A stretch of 64,000 bases of DNA, taken from positions 62,001 through 126,000 of the forward strand of contig JAVXUO010000482.1 of NCBI GenBank assembly GCA_033065855.1, written 5' to 3'. The position numbers were made by a program, and so were the translations under genes. Position 1 is the stretch's first letter. The number at the start of each line of letters is the position of its first letter. This stretch comes from Escallonia rubra (taxonomy: Eukaryota; Streptophyta; Magnoliopsida; Escalloniales; Escalloniaceae). Positions 31,713-41,736 of this stretch are shown here, piece after piece. The notes beneath the pieces are model-generated. The model did no database searches. It was not told where the DNA came from and saw only the letters and a list, made by a program, of their open reading frames with translations.

Positions 31713-32940
31713 TAGGGCTGTATACGAACCGAGTTCGAGCCGAACATGGGTGTGTTCGAACTCGGTTCGTTTAACTTTTGGTATGTTTGAGCTCGGCTCG
31801 AGTTCGTCTAACGCCAAAATAGCAATGTTCGAACTCGGCTCGAGTTCGTGACCATAAAATTCGAGCTCGACTCGTTCGACTCGTTTAACAATACGAGCCG
31901 AACTCGAGTTCGGAAACTCGGCTCGTGTACATATTCAATTCTAACAAAATCCCTAAAATTTGCAAATAATCCTCAAATCCTTCAATCTCATCAAGCTATA
32001 ATGAATCAAAAATAATACTACAGAACATACAAGGAGGGGGATGGGAAATCAAAATACTACAAAAGAGATCTTGATCATTGGCAATGAATGAAGACCGAAA
32101 AAAACGGGATGATACATGTGCCGCCGGAAACTGCGAGATGACGACGTCGAGGACAGGCGATTACGGCATCGTAAGCAAGTGACGCTACATCACTAATTGC
32201 GATCTTTGGGCATCGGTGGTTGCATGTATAAGAAAAAGGGCTCGATTACAGCGGCTCGAGTTTCTTCGGTTGCTCTTGCACATGTGGTTGCCCTCTTCCT
32301 CGAGCTGGATCGAAGCTAAGAATGATCGGCGTCGTAACCGTGATGTGCATTTGTGAAGATAGGGGGAGAGAGAGAGGCCATGTGCGATCGATGATGTGTG
32401 TATGCATGTGTGGTGTCTGAGAGTGAGAGATAGAGAGACGAGGGAGGGGCTGGAGTGCGGCTCTTTAAATTTGGGGGCTGGAGTGTGGCTCTTTAAGTTT
32501 GTGATGTTGCTGATGTATGTGAGTATTTAGGTTTAGGTTTAGGTTTAGTTTATTATAAGTGGGCTTCACATATTGGGCTATTAGGGATTGGGCTTATGCA
32601 TAAGTAATTTCATGGGCTCTATATTTATAAGTGGACTTGAGGTTTTAGACTAATTGATTTTAGGCCATCCAGATTTAAACATTAATTTATGAGATTTATG
32701 TAAATATAATTCTTTAAATATATTAAACTAATTTTTTATTTAGACGAGTTGTTCGCGAACACGTTTGCGAACATTTTGGAGTGTTCATGTTCGGCTCGTT
32801 TAATAAACGAACTCCACAAACTTGTTCATGTTCGGTTCGTATATTATATAAATGAACACGAACGAGTTTTAAGGAGAACGAGTTTTAAGGAGAACGAACC
32901 ACGAGCCGTTCGTGAACAGCTCGGTTCATTTACAGCCCTA
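31713..32940. mobile_element. Non-autonomous hAT element with perfect 8-bp target duplication
   Basis: Ends are TAGGGCTGTATACGAACCGA and, inverted, TAGGGCTGTAAATGAACCGA. The octamer GTTTTAAC is duplicated exactly at 31705-31712 and 32941-32948. Subterminal zones are rich in GTTCGAACTCGGCTCGAG palindromes (31725-31925 and 32745-32930). There is no transposase; the middle contains GAGA tracts and a GGTTTA triplet repeat near 32529. The family differs from the hAT at 1-2768, whose end is GATGTCAAA-type. Confidence 0.92.
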
Positions 32941-32948
32941 GTTTTAAC

Positions 32949-33176
32949 CCCATGCCTTGTAAATGGGAGTGCAAAAATACAACAACCATGAGTTCTTGTC
33001 AGACAAGATAGAGACATGTGACGTATTTGAAAGAGCATAATACAACCCTCATAGAAAGAAGTGATTTGGAATGCTATCTAAGTAGAAAACGGCTCTACAT
33101 ACTTTTGGTAGTTAAAGCTAAGAATATTCTTCCATATATTCATTTATGAAACATACAAAATGGAAGAACTGAATGT
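32949..33176. other. Spacer between hAT MITE and CACTA-2
   Basis: No gene seen; AT-rich. Confidence 0.5.
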
Positions 33177-33194
33177 GACACTACAAGAAAACCA

Positions 33195-33495
33195 GCTTAT
33201 GCCTACGGTACAGTACCGTAGGTATAGGTGCCATGTCCCGTAGGCATAGCCTATCCCTACGGTACTATACCGTAGCCAGAAGTGGCGATGCCCTAGATCT
33301 ATGCCTACGGGGGTTGAAGGTTATGCCTACGGTTATACCGTAGCCCACTTATTCCCAGCTATGCCTACGGTACTACCGTAGGCATAGCTGTATTATTATT
33401 TTTATAGCTATGCCTACGGTACTACCGTAGGCATAGCTGTATTCTTATTTTTATTCCCAACCTATGCCTACGGTACATACCGTAGGCATAGCTCC
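33195..33495. repeat. Left subterminal palindromes of CACTA-2
   Basis: Repeated inverted pairs CTATGCCTACGGTAC / TACCGTAGGCATAGC, most regular at 33357-33400 and 33404-33440. Single-strand folding would give short perfect hairpins. Confidence 0.9.
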
Positions 33496-34926
33496 TTATT
33501 TGTCAAAAAAAATATTTACGAAATCATTTCCATGATATCACTACACCCCTGCCAAGCACCAACTTATAGAACCGCTACTGCAAGATCAATAGATGCACCA
33601 GTAAGGGAACCATAATCATGCCAATCAAATTAACTAAAATCACAATGCTTTAGGGACTTAACTCTATAGTTTAGCCAAATGCATAACAATCTCGTGGAAG
33701 AATGTTAAGATAGGTAATAACAAAAAGCATGCGATACAAGTATTAAACTTCAATAGCGTACCATTCTGTAAAGCCTCTTTCATTAGTTCATACACATTGC
33801 AACCATAAGAAGATAAAAACAAAAGTGAATTGAAGTATAACATCCAAAATCCTCATATCATCCAAACGTCTCAAATGAATAATTTACATTAACTCCAAAA
33901 TTAGAGATAACCACTAGTTCTAAGTGCCTAGAATGATAACAACCACAAAAGGCCTTGTGACTACCAAACTATCCAATGTCCAACCAAAAGCAAAATGTAG
34001 TTATCTCGTCACCATTTAAGGCACCGATCACATTTCATCAACGCTTTCTAATTCCACCGGCAAATGCAAACATATACTCATTAATTTATTGTGTTTATGT
34101 ATTAGAAGTTCAATAACAAAATGGTCACCAAAACATTCTTAAAAGAACAACAATTGACGTAAAATGGTTGAACTTCTTGATTTATGCTTCCTGACACGAA
34201 TGGCCAGCTACTAGCAAAATGGTCATTTAAAAATTTCAAGGAAGCAACGTAAATGAGATTGAACCCACTAGCATGAAGAACCATAAAAGTGAGACTGCAG
34301 ACGTATGCCAATTAAAAATAACAGTACCAAAATACAACTTAGGATAAAACAAGGGTAAGCAACATACAAAGTGTAATATCTGATTTAGTTCACATGAAGT
34401 TCTAAAATTTTACATTGTATGCATAAAACATTTAAGCTATAACTCTATCTAACTAGTTGTTAGTGGTGCAAACAGAAAATGAAGTTTAGATGACACTGTG
34501 CAGTTGTAACTTCTAATGGCCTAAACATTCAAGCACCCACCCCAATCCCCTCGTCTTACCCTTAAACGTTGTAATCATTAATTTATACATTCAGCAGTCC
34601 AAATAGTCAGTGAAGCACATCTGGACCTGTTAGCCTCCACCAAACCATATTCTCTAACCTCTAACCCTTACCCTCCCCACTCTTCTCCTTAACAGTCCAT
34701 CACCATATCAGTCACATAGTTTCCTCCCTCTCCAAAAAAGTCGCAAAATTCCAGTATATTTCGACTTATACAACAGCGTACTCTAACAAGTTGTGTGGCC
34801 AATAAACATCAGTAACAATATTATGCAAGCGAGAAACACCACCATTGAAACCAAAACCAGTATACATAAGTTACAACACATAACAAATCATTGTAAGAAA
34901 TGAAGTGGAACACGAAAAAGGGCTAC

Positions 34927-35256
34927 CTTCAAAGTACATGAAGACACCGTCCTTTCGGCGCCAGGGCTTGCGCTGGCGAACAATGACAGCGGGCATGACC
35001 TTCTTCCTCAGATCGGGCTTGACCTTCTTCACTACCTCCTGAGCATTTTGTAGTGCTTTTAGATAGTAAGGATGATACTGATTAGATGGCAGAAGAAACG
35101 GAAATCTCTCATGGGCACTGTCCTGTTCAGCCAGCACTGCCTCAAACTGCTTCCCATTCTTCAATATGAACTCAACTATTTTATCAATCAATCTCTTTAA
35201 ATCGGATGGAGGCTCCAAAACCAGAGGTTCAATCTCAGAGCCGGAAGAGAAGAAAC
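34927..35256 (-). pseudogene. Captured chimeric exon: SURP domain of a SWAP-type splicing factor fused to ribosomal protein uL14 (RPL23)
   Basis: The minus-strand exon has acceptor TTGCAG before 35256 and donor GAAG/GTAGCC after 34927. It is open throughout (330 bp) with no ATG start. From 35218 to about 35036 it encodes [39 protein letters not shown] and NAQE, a SURP module (helix, F-x-F-L, YHPYY). Then 35035-34928 encodes [31 protein letters not shown], which is the middle of plant cytosolic uL14/RPL23. The donor splits the codon after MYFE with phase 1, where uL14 continues with Asp, so an original exon edge may be kept. SURP proteins act in pre-mRNA splicing; uL14 is in the large ribosomal subunit. 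The fusion is probably non-functional transduplicated sequence, although the frame is preserved. Confidence 0.8.
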
Positions 35257-35274
35257 CTGCAACTTATTTGAAGC

Positions 35275-35470
35275 AGCAGATCCTTCCAGATCTGAACAGA
35301 AGAAGACGTCCTCACCTCGCCGTCGTCAATCGCTGGTCACGGACGTCGCCTGTAGTGGGTTCTTGGCCGGTGGAGTCCTCGCCTCGCCGTCATCAATCGC
35401 CGGTCACTGATCCTTCCAGATCTGAACAGAAGAATACGTCCTTGCCGGTCCACTCGCCGTCTCCTTCCAC
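35275..35470. repeat. Direct duplication in CACTA-2 leader
   Basis: GATCCTTCCAGATCTGAACA followed by GAAGA occurs at about 35279 and 35408. CCTCGCCGTCRTCAATCGCY occurs at about 35316 and 35383. Unit offset is roughly 130 bp. The stretch also has GAGAGA runs at 35646-35670. Confidence 0.7.
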
Positions 35471-35812
35471 GGCTCCACTCCGGCCACTCATTCCAGATCT
35501 GAGCTCTTCTCAACAGAGAGAGTCGACTGGAGGAGCTGGTGTCTGCCGTCGGCCGTCTGCTGTTTGGGGGGTGAGGCTGTGAGAGACAAGTCGCAGACCC
35601 AGACATGGTGAAATGTTAATTTCTGGGAGATTCACTCAGTCGCAGAGAGAGAGAGAGAGAGAGAGAGAGTCGCGATTCGATCTGTTTCCAATTTGAAGCA
35701 GCACCAATGGCCACGGTGCAATAAAAACCGTAGGTGTACAGAACTTGTACCTACGGTTCCTTGTACACCGTGGGCCTTTTCGTCATCGCAGAGCAATTTT
35801 GTTGTAGTGTGA

Positions 35813-36134
35813 AGATCAATAAAGTCAAGATGGGGCAGTCCAGAATTTTCATTTATATAAATACGTATTTATATAAATCAAAATTGGATATAGTAAGGTT
35901 TTTGCTGTTTGCTTTGAGGCATAATCCCAAAACTGTACCCTTAACTTTCTTCAGTACAACTTTAGTACCCAAGTTTGAAGGTACGCCAAAGAATTACCCA
36001 ACTTTGAAATAGCGTACCAAATCAATACCTCAGCCGACAGACGACAAATGCCGTTAAAATTTTTGAAAGGCAAGACCATCATTATGAAAAAATGCCATAA
36101 AGTCTGTGCACGTGGCCATCCTTTTGACAGTCTT
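35813..36134. other. Single MULE-like terminal sequence, partner not found
   Basis: The text 'CCCAAGTTTGAAGGTACGCC ... TACCAAATCAATACCTCAGC ... ATGCCGTTAAAATTTT' resembles plant Mutator-type terminal repeats. I found no inverted copy in the window, so it is left as a possibility only. Confidence 0.3.
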
Positions 36135-36157
36135 AACTCTCTCTCTCTCTCTCTCAC

Positions 36158-36200
<43 letters not shown>

Positions 36201-36201
36201 A
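36135..36201. repeat. (CT)n(CA)n compound microsatellite
   Basis: CT repeat, one CACT interruption, CT repeat, then about ten CA units. Confidence 0.95.
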
Positions 36202-36830
36202 TCAGCATAGCCGCTAAATAACCACCCCAAACCCACCATCTATGCACACTACTCACTGTCGATGCAAAATCAAGGCTTTGCCACCACAGCCATTTCGTCA
36301 CCACCTAGTCACCGATGGCCTCATCGCAAAACTGTAACATAGCCAACCACACCGCATCACCACCACAACCACACGATCACCAAACAGCTTGCGACATCAC
36401 CGGACTCACCCACCGCAATCACCAACGCCACTGTCGTACCCACAACAGATCAACATGACCAGCACCAGCCAATTGCATCACCACCACCAAATGTAATCTG
36501 TCCTCGCCGATCTGGCCTTGCTGTCACCGGTGCACCCAGTACCACTGCAACCTGACATCACCACTACCGCAACTCTTACACAGCGACATCATCACCGTCG
36601 CTCACACTACACCACCTAGATCTCTTTGCATCATCACCGCCATATACAATCTTTTCTTGCTGTTGCCGGCGCACCTATCTAAGACCCAAGACCTATCGTC
36701 GCCAGCGCATCCAGCACCACCACAGCCGTCGCCGAACCTTCTCTCTAATTAGAATTGAAACCCGTTAATTTTGATTTGGAAAGGGCATTGGACAGAGGTG
36801 TTTTATGTGGGCATCTAAAGCTCCCCCAAC
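36202..36830. other. CCACCA-rich low-complexity stretch
   Basis: Biased to CAC/CCA/ATC triplets with no conserved domain in any frame. Confidence 0.5.
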
Positions 36831-36837
36831 AGCCACC

Positions 36838-36985
36838 AGCCCACCAACGGTCATCCACAACCACGCCGGAATATCACTCACGACCACGTCGGAATCCGGC
36901 CCACCAACAGTCACCCACAACCATGACAAAATACCACCCACGACCATGCCAGAATTCGGCTCACCAATGGCCACCCATTGACGTA
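36838..36985. repeat. 60-bp tandem repeat, 2.4 copies
   Basis: CCCACCAACRGTCAYCCACA starts units at about 36839 and 36899, with a third truncated copy CTCACCAATGGCCACCC at 36959. Confidence 0.8.
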
Positions 36986-37009
36986 GCATATATTTTCATT
37001 GATGAAAGA

Positions 37010-37876
37010 GGACCCGGATCCACTACTGTAACTAGGGTTACAGCAGGGATGCTGTAACTCTAGTTACAGCCGTCCGATCAAAATGGATGCACCAGATTAT
37101 GCCACGTCATCAAAGCAGCTAAAATTGGCCAAAACGCAGCGTTCGGAGGAGAGACGGCCGTCTTCCCAGCGTGAAGTCCACAGCAGTACGTACCCCAATC
37201 TTCTCTCAGCAACCGATCACCGGCGACACACCTTCACCTTCCTGTGACCACAAAGCGGGACAACGCCATCTCGTCTCCCTCTCACCCCCACGTTCGGCCA
37301 CTGTGCCGACCACCGATCTGCACGCGAAACCAGCATCACGATCTTACCTCAGAGGCACCCCCATCTTCTCTCTCTACGATTGATCTGCCATTTAACCTTA
37401 TCTACAGTTGCCGATCCGCATGACAACCACCGATCGAGAATCCCTCTTTCTCCCTGAGATCTGGCTCCAACTGAATCGCAAGTCTTAATTCTTCCTCTTC
37501 TATCTTTGTTTTCCTCTGATTTCGACGTCGGTGGGGAAAGTTGGATATGTGTAGATGTGGCGTAGTAATAGATGGTTCGGTGGTTGGGGATGGCGAGATG
37601 AAGTGAGAAGTGGTGGTGATGGTGATGCTGGAAGTGTTGCCGGAAGATGGAAGATCACCAGATCTGGAGAGTCTGAGAGTGAGAGAGAGAGAGAGAAGAT
37701 CGGCATATCTGGGTAACGGCGGAGTGCCGTCCGTTAACACGCCAAAACGCGGCGTTTGATGTATTATGTAGAGTTTTGACGTTGCTTGATCTTGTACGTT
37801 CATTTGGATCCAACGGCTGTAACTAGTGTTACAGCATCTCTGCTGTAACCCTAGTTACAGCAGAGGATCCAATTCC
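37010..37876. mobile_element. MULE MITE with 9-bp target duplication
   Basis: Ends GGACCCGGATCC and, inverted, GGAATTGGATCC. They extend as imperfect terminal inverted repeats of more than 100 bp that include CTGTAACTAGGGTTACAGCA and its partner, itself palindromic. GATGAAAGA is duplicated exactly at 37001-37009 and 37877-37885. A 9-bp duplication with long inverted ends identifies a Mutator-like element. The interior is CT-rich and lacks a transposase; the minus frame at 37402-37803 has no recognised domain. Confidence 0.88.
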
Positions 37877-37885
37877 GATGAAAGA

Positions 37886-39170
37886 GTCTAGCAAATTTGA
37901 GAAGGAGAGAGATAGTCATTAAGGAGAGATCACTTCAAATTTCAAAAAAGAGAGAACACAACATTATAATGGAAGTACGTAACATAGGTAAATGCCATTG
38001 GCACTTATTTTTCTTCCTCTGTTGATTTAGCTTGCCCTTTGGTGCCTCAAGAATGTCACCGAAGAAAAGAAAATGAAGTCAAGTTCTTTGTTACGAGAAC
38101 AAGTCAAATTTATGATTCAACGAGAAATTTTGGGAAATCACATTATAGAGTAGAAGCTTAAGAAAATAATTTATAATGTTAAAAACTGAAGATACAACAA
38201 ATAAATACAACAATTTCTAGCATAAACTGAATATTAAGAAAGGAAAATTAAGATCCGTTGTGAAGAGATAACATGATAGTTCAACAAGTATTCAGAGATG
38301 AAAGGCTAATTAGTGAGCAAAAGGGGGCAAAGTGATACATGAATCGTTTAAAAATATATGGAACAAATAAGAGGAAGTACAAAAGCGATTTGAGTAAGTA
38401 CAATTGGTTAATTACAACGCAAGCTCTTCCACCGAAACCTGAAAGATTCAGCAACGGGTTCATAAAAGTTGTAGCTGATAGAAAACTAATGGAGTGTAAA
38501 GCTATTCCATCAAAGAGTTATACAACCATTTCTGATGAAGAAGAGGCACATGCTTGCAAAATCTGGTAGGGACTCATCCTACACATCCGTCAATGTACGT
38601 CTTTGGTCTAGCAAATAGTTGTCCCCCCAACCCCCATGACGGGGGGGGGGGGGAGATTGCATCCCTCAATATTTTTTGATTTTTTTTAGTTTCTTAGATA
38701 ATGGATAAACATATTTAAAATGTTTACAAAAATATATTATATTGTAATATTAATTTATTAAGATTTCATTTTGTTGTGTCATTTACTCTTTGTGCCTTAT
38801 CATAGTCTTCACCTTTGTGATTTTCTTGCGCTATCTTCATTCTTCTAAATCCCAAATTCTAAATCTCCACATTACAAAAAAAAAAAAAAAAAAAAAAGCA
38901 AGTATAGATTTAGGTTCGTTCTTTTTTTTTTTTACTTTAAATTTTGTTCCCAACCTATTCTGGCCGCACCTAAGGGCCCACTAGGGGTCCCGCTTCACGC
39001 GCACACGTCGGCTTCTTCAACAGTTATTTTTCCAACGCATCGAACCGGTCAAAATGCGCGCTCTCAAGCCGCTTATATTTCTCGTTTTGCACATGGCTTA
39101 GGTGCCGATTACTTCACGTTAACGTCGCTCACGATAACACGATCGTCACGCCAAGACCGCCCGAACACCT
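37886..39170. other. No supported gene
   Basis: AT-rich sequence with a frame at 38339-38569 (MNRLKIYGTNKRKYKSDLSK...) that I do not recognise. A 13-base G run follows CCCCCCAACCCCC at 38624-38653. An A run (38875-38897) and T run (38924-38935) form a weak inverted pair. GC content rises sharply after 38960. Confidence 0.5.
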
Positions 39171-39179
39171 TGTCACCAA

Positions 39180-39668
39180 AAATATTGGCCGACGACACAT
39201 TTTGGAGCAACGGGGTCAATGGGCAATGGCCTTGGCCAACCCCAGAGGGTCGGCCTCGGCCTTCCCATTGCCATGGGGGTCGGCCTCGGCCTCCTGGAGG
39301 GGTTGGCCTTGGCCATTTTCCCCTGATGGTTAACCCCTCCGCGCAAACTCCTTTTCGCACTTTATTCGCTTCGTGTGCTCCATACGTAACCTTGGCACCT
39401 CGTCCGCTATGCGGGTATGGTTCTTGGCAACGCACTCGTCATAACGTAACTTCCGGATTCATCATTGCTTATCAAAACACCTACCGACGGCGCACCCGAA
39501 GTTCGCAAAAGGAGAAGTGACCTTGGGCTCCGAAAATGGAAGACAACCATTTGGCCTTGGCCAACCCCAGGGGGTCGGCCTCGGCCTTCCCCAGGCCATG
39601 GGGGTCGGCCTCGGCCTCCTGAAAGGCTTGGCCTCGGCCATTTTCCCCCGGTGGTTCACCCCTCCACG
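39180..39668. repeat. Duplicated GGCCTCGGCC segment
   Basis: The 110-bp segments at 39222-39332 and 39551-39662 are close copies. Each contains TTGGCCAACCCCAG, two copies of GGGGTCGGCCTCGGCCT and TTGGCCATTTTCCCC or TCGGCCATTTTCCCC. The surrounding bases do not align as well. Confidence 0.85.
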
Positions 39669-39689
39669 AAAACCCATTTTCGGCATGAT

Positions 39690-40160
39690 ACGTGCCCGGC
39701 ACCAAGTATTGCCCCGCGACGTTCGTCGCCGCGCCCTCGCGCCACCGTCATGATACGTGCCCCCGGCACCAAGTATTGCCCCGCGACGTTCGTCGCCGCG
39801 CCCTCGCGCCATCGTCATGATACGTTCCACCGGCACCTTACGCACTTCGCCGCGCCCATGCGCCGCGCCGCTGATACAGCCGTGCCCCCAGGCTCTCTGT
39901 CACACTACCGTGCCCCCGGCACCATAAGCACTTTGTCGCGCCCATGCGCCACCATTGACACCAACGTGCCCCCGGCACCTTACACACTCTGTCGCGCCCA
40001 TGCGCCACCATTGACACAAACATGCCCCCGGCACCTTACGCACTCCATCGCGCCCATGCGCCGCGCCATTGACATAGACGTGCCCCCGGCACCTTACTCA
40101 CTTCATCGCGCCCATGCGCCACAATCATGTCATCATGCCCCCGGGCACCACACTCATTCA
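39690..40160. repeat. About 57-bp tandem array (GTGCCCCCGGCACC units)
   Basis: GTGCCCCCGGCACC or near variants recur at about 39748, 39909, 39966, 40021, 40080 and 40134, with CGCGCCCATGCGCCACCATT between. The first two copies include ACCAAGTATTGCCCCGCGAC. The palindromic GGTGCCGGGGGCAC core is the most conserved part. The long plus-strand open frame over it has repeat composition and no domain. Confidence 0.85.
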
Positions 40161-40199
40161 TCACACCATGCGCACCTTGCCTTGGTCATGGAACATGCT

Positions 40200-41062
40200 T
40201 CAACCCACTCTCCGGAGTGTACATCATCCGCGGGGATAGGCGACTCCTCCGGGACACTATCTCTGCCAGGGAGCTCTTCAACTCCCCTTCCGTCAGGTAG
40301 ACGGCTCCTCCGGGATGCTACCTCGGCCAGTCGGGTAGACGGCTCCTCCGGGATGCTACCTTGACATGCTCCGAGTGCTCCGGCATAAGGACTCACCCGC
40401 GGGGATAGGCGACTCCTCCGGGACACTATCTCTGCCAGGGAGCTCTTCAACTCCCCTTCCGCCAGGTAGACGGCTCCTCCGGGATGCTACCTCGGCCAGT
40501 CGGGTAGACGGCTCCTCCGGGATGCTACCTTGACATGCTCCGAGTGCTCCGGCACAAGGACTCACCCGCGGGGATAGGCGACTCCTCCGGGACACTATCT
40601 CTGCCAGGGAGCTCTTCAACTCCCCTTCCGCCAGGTAGACGGCTCCTCCGGGATGCTACCTCGGCCAGTCGGGTAGACGGCTCCTCCGGGATGCTACCTT
40701 GACTCGCTCCAAGTGCTCCGGCATAAGGACTCACCCGCGGGGATAGGCGACTCCTCCGGGACACTATCTCTGCCAGGGAGCTCTTCAACTCCCCTTCCGC
40801 CAGGTAGACGGCTCCTCCGGGATGCTACCTTGGCCGGCCGGGTAGACGGCTCCTCCGAGATGCTACCTTGGCCTGCAGAATAGACGACTCCTCCGGGACA
40901 CTATCTCTGCCAGGGAGCTCTTCAACTCCCCTTCCGCCAGGTAGACGGCTCCTCCGGGATGCTACCTTGGCCGGCCGGGTAGACGGCTCCTCCGGGATGC
41001 TACCTTGGCCTGCGGAATAGGCGACTCCTCCGGGACACTATCTCCGTCAGGGTGCCTGCGTG
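40200..41062. repeat. 169-bp minisatellite with internal 40-bp subrepeat
   Basis: GCGGGGATAGGCGACTCCTC recurs at 40230, 40399, 40568 and 40737, exactly 169 bp apart. Each unit contains GTAGACGGCTCCTCCGGGAT twice, about 40 bp apart. From about 40865 shorter units (130 bp) start with GGCCTGCRGAATAGRCGACT. Because 169 is not a multiple of three, the similar minus-strand open frames fall in rotating frames and do not form one protein. Confidence 0.95.
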
Positions 41063-41400
41063 ACTGGCCTACGTGCTCCGGCACTGGGGGCTTGCGTCGG
41101 CACCTCTAGGGACTATGACCCCCGGGTCACTTCGAGACGGGAGCAGGTCTTCGGAGGGCATCGCACCTAGTTCACCTGGCAGTTGGGCGTCGGGTCTTCC
41201 CCACCGCTGCCAGGCCTGTGGGACTCCGCAAGGGCTTGGATTGGAGGCTAGATCAAGGGGGTTCTCTGGCCACACCGATGCGGTGGGAGCCAGTCTTTCC
41301 AGACAGACAGAGCGACGCTGTGAGGAGCAGGCCGGTTGAATATGCGATCCGACAGTCCGTGGAGCACCGGCATCTGTGGACCCCCCGGTGACGTGTCACT
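41063..41400. other. Sequence between array and promoter
   Basis: GC-rich, no domain found in frames of either strand. Confidence 0.4.
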
Positions 41401-41404
41401 CCCG

Positions 41405-41736
41405 GGGAGCGCCACGTGTCGGTTAATGACATCATCATCTCAATCTCTATAAATAGAGGTCTTGAGAATTCATTTGGAAAAGGAGAACATTTGGACATTT
41501 TCACTTTCTCACTCTAGAATCCTAGAGAGAGAAACATACAAGACCCTGACTTTGGACCTAAGCATCGGACTGTGACTGTCATCGTGTATTCATCCCGCGC
41601 TATCGCCCTCACAGCACTGCCACCCTCGAGCTCTGTCTGGGAAGCCCTTGGTCTCTGCCCTTGTTCCACCCTTGCTGTGTCTCACATCAACATACTTGGA
41701 AGCTGACTCGGACTGCAGCCTTTGTGGCACCTCCAC
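41405..41736 (+). promoter_or_regulatory. LTR-type core promoter and spliced leader
   Basis: GCCACGTGTC (G-box, 41411-41420) and TGACATCATC precede TCTATAAATAGAGG at 41445-41458. A CTCTAGAATCCTAGAGAG palindrome (41511-41530) and a leader follow. ACCTCCAC/GTAAGTAC at 41729-41744 is a good splice donor. The arrangement is that of an LTR retrotransposon U3-R region. The element it belongs to is not identified, since no internal domain follows. Confidence 0.55.

Larger units (their letters stand above)
33180..35809. mobile_element. CACTA transposon carrying host gene fragments (CACTA-2)
   Basis: Starts CACTACAAGAAAACCAG and ends TTTTGTTGTAGTG. The triplet TGA is duplicated exactly at 33177-33179 and 35810-35812. 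Left subterminal palindromes CTATGCCTACGGTA / TACCGTAGGCATAG occupy 33195-33495; weaker CCTACGGT copies lie at 35725-35780. The element is 2.63 kb and has no transposase. On the minus strand it holds one open exon from two host genes plus GC-rich sequence of leader type. Most of 33500-34860 shows no coding signal. Confidence 0.92.

Noticed and set aside
33180-33495. CRISPR-like regular repeats in the left end of CACTA-2
   Set aside because: Repeats are palindromic subterminal motifs of a plant CACTA element with irregular spacing; this is not a prokaryotic sequence.
35930-36060. MULE-like terminal repeat
   Set aside because: No inverted partner or target duplication found in the window; kept only as a low-confidence note.
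36202-36760. Possible coding sequence rich in CAC/ACC triplets
   Set aside because: Low-complexity composition, no domain, and stops in all frames within short distance.
38624-38653. C/G runs that could form a G-quadruplex or hairpin
   Set aside because: Single homopolymer run; could be assembly slippage, with no supporting context.
39465-40364. 299-codon plus-strand ORF, the longest in the window
   Set aside because: It runs through the GGCCTCGGCC and 57-bp arrays; its length reflects stop-poor GC-rich repeats.
40154-40788. Three near-identical minus-strand ORFs of 87-98 codons (MKSSLAEIVSRRSRL...)
   Set aside because: They are the 169-bp minisatellite read in successive frames; no single frame persists and there is no domain.
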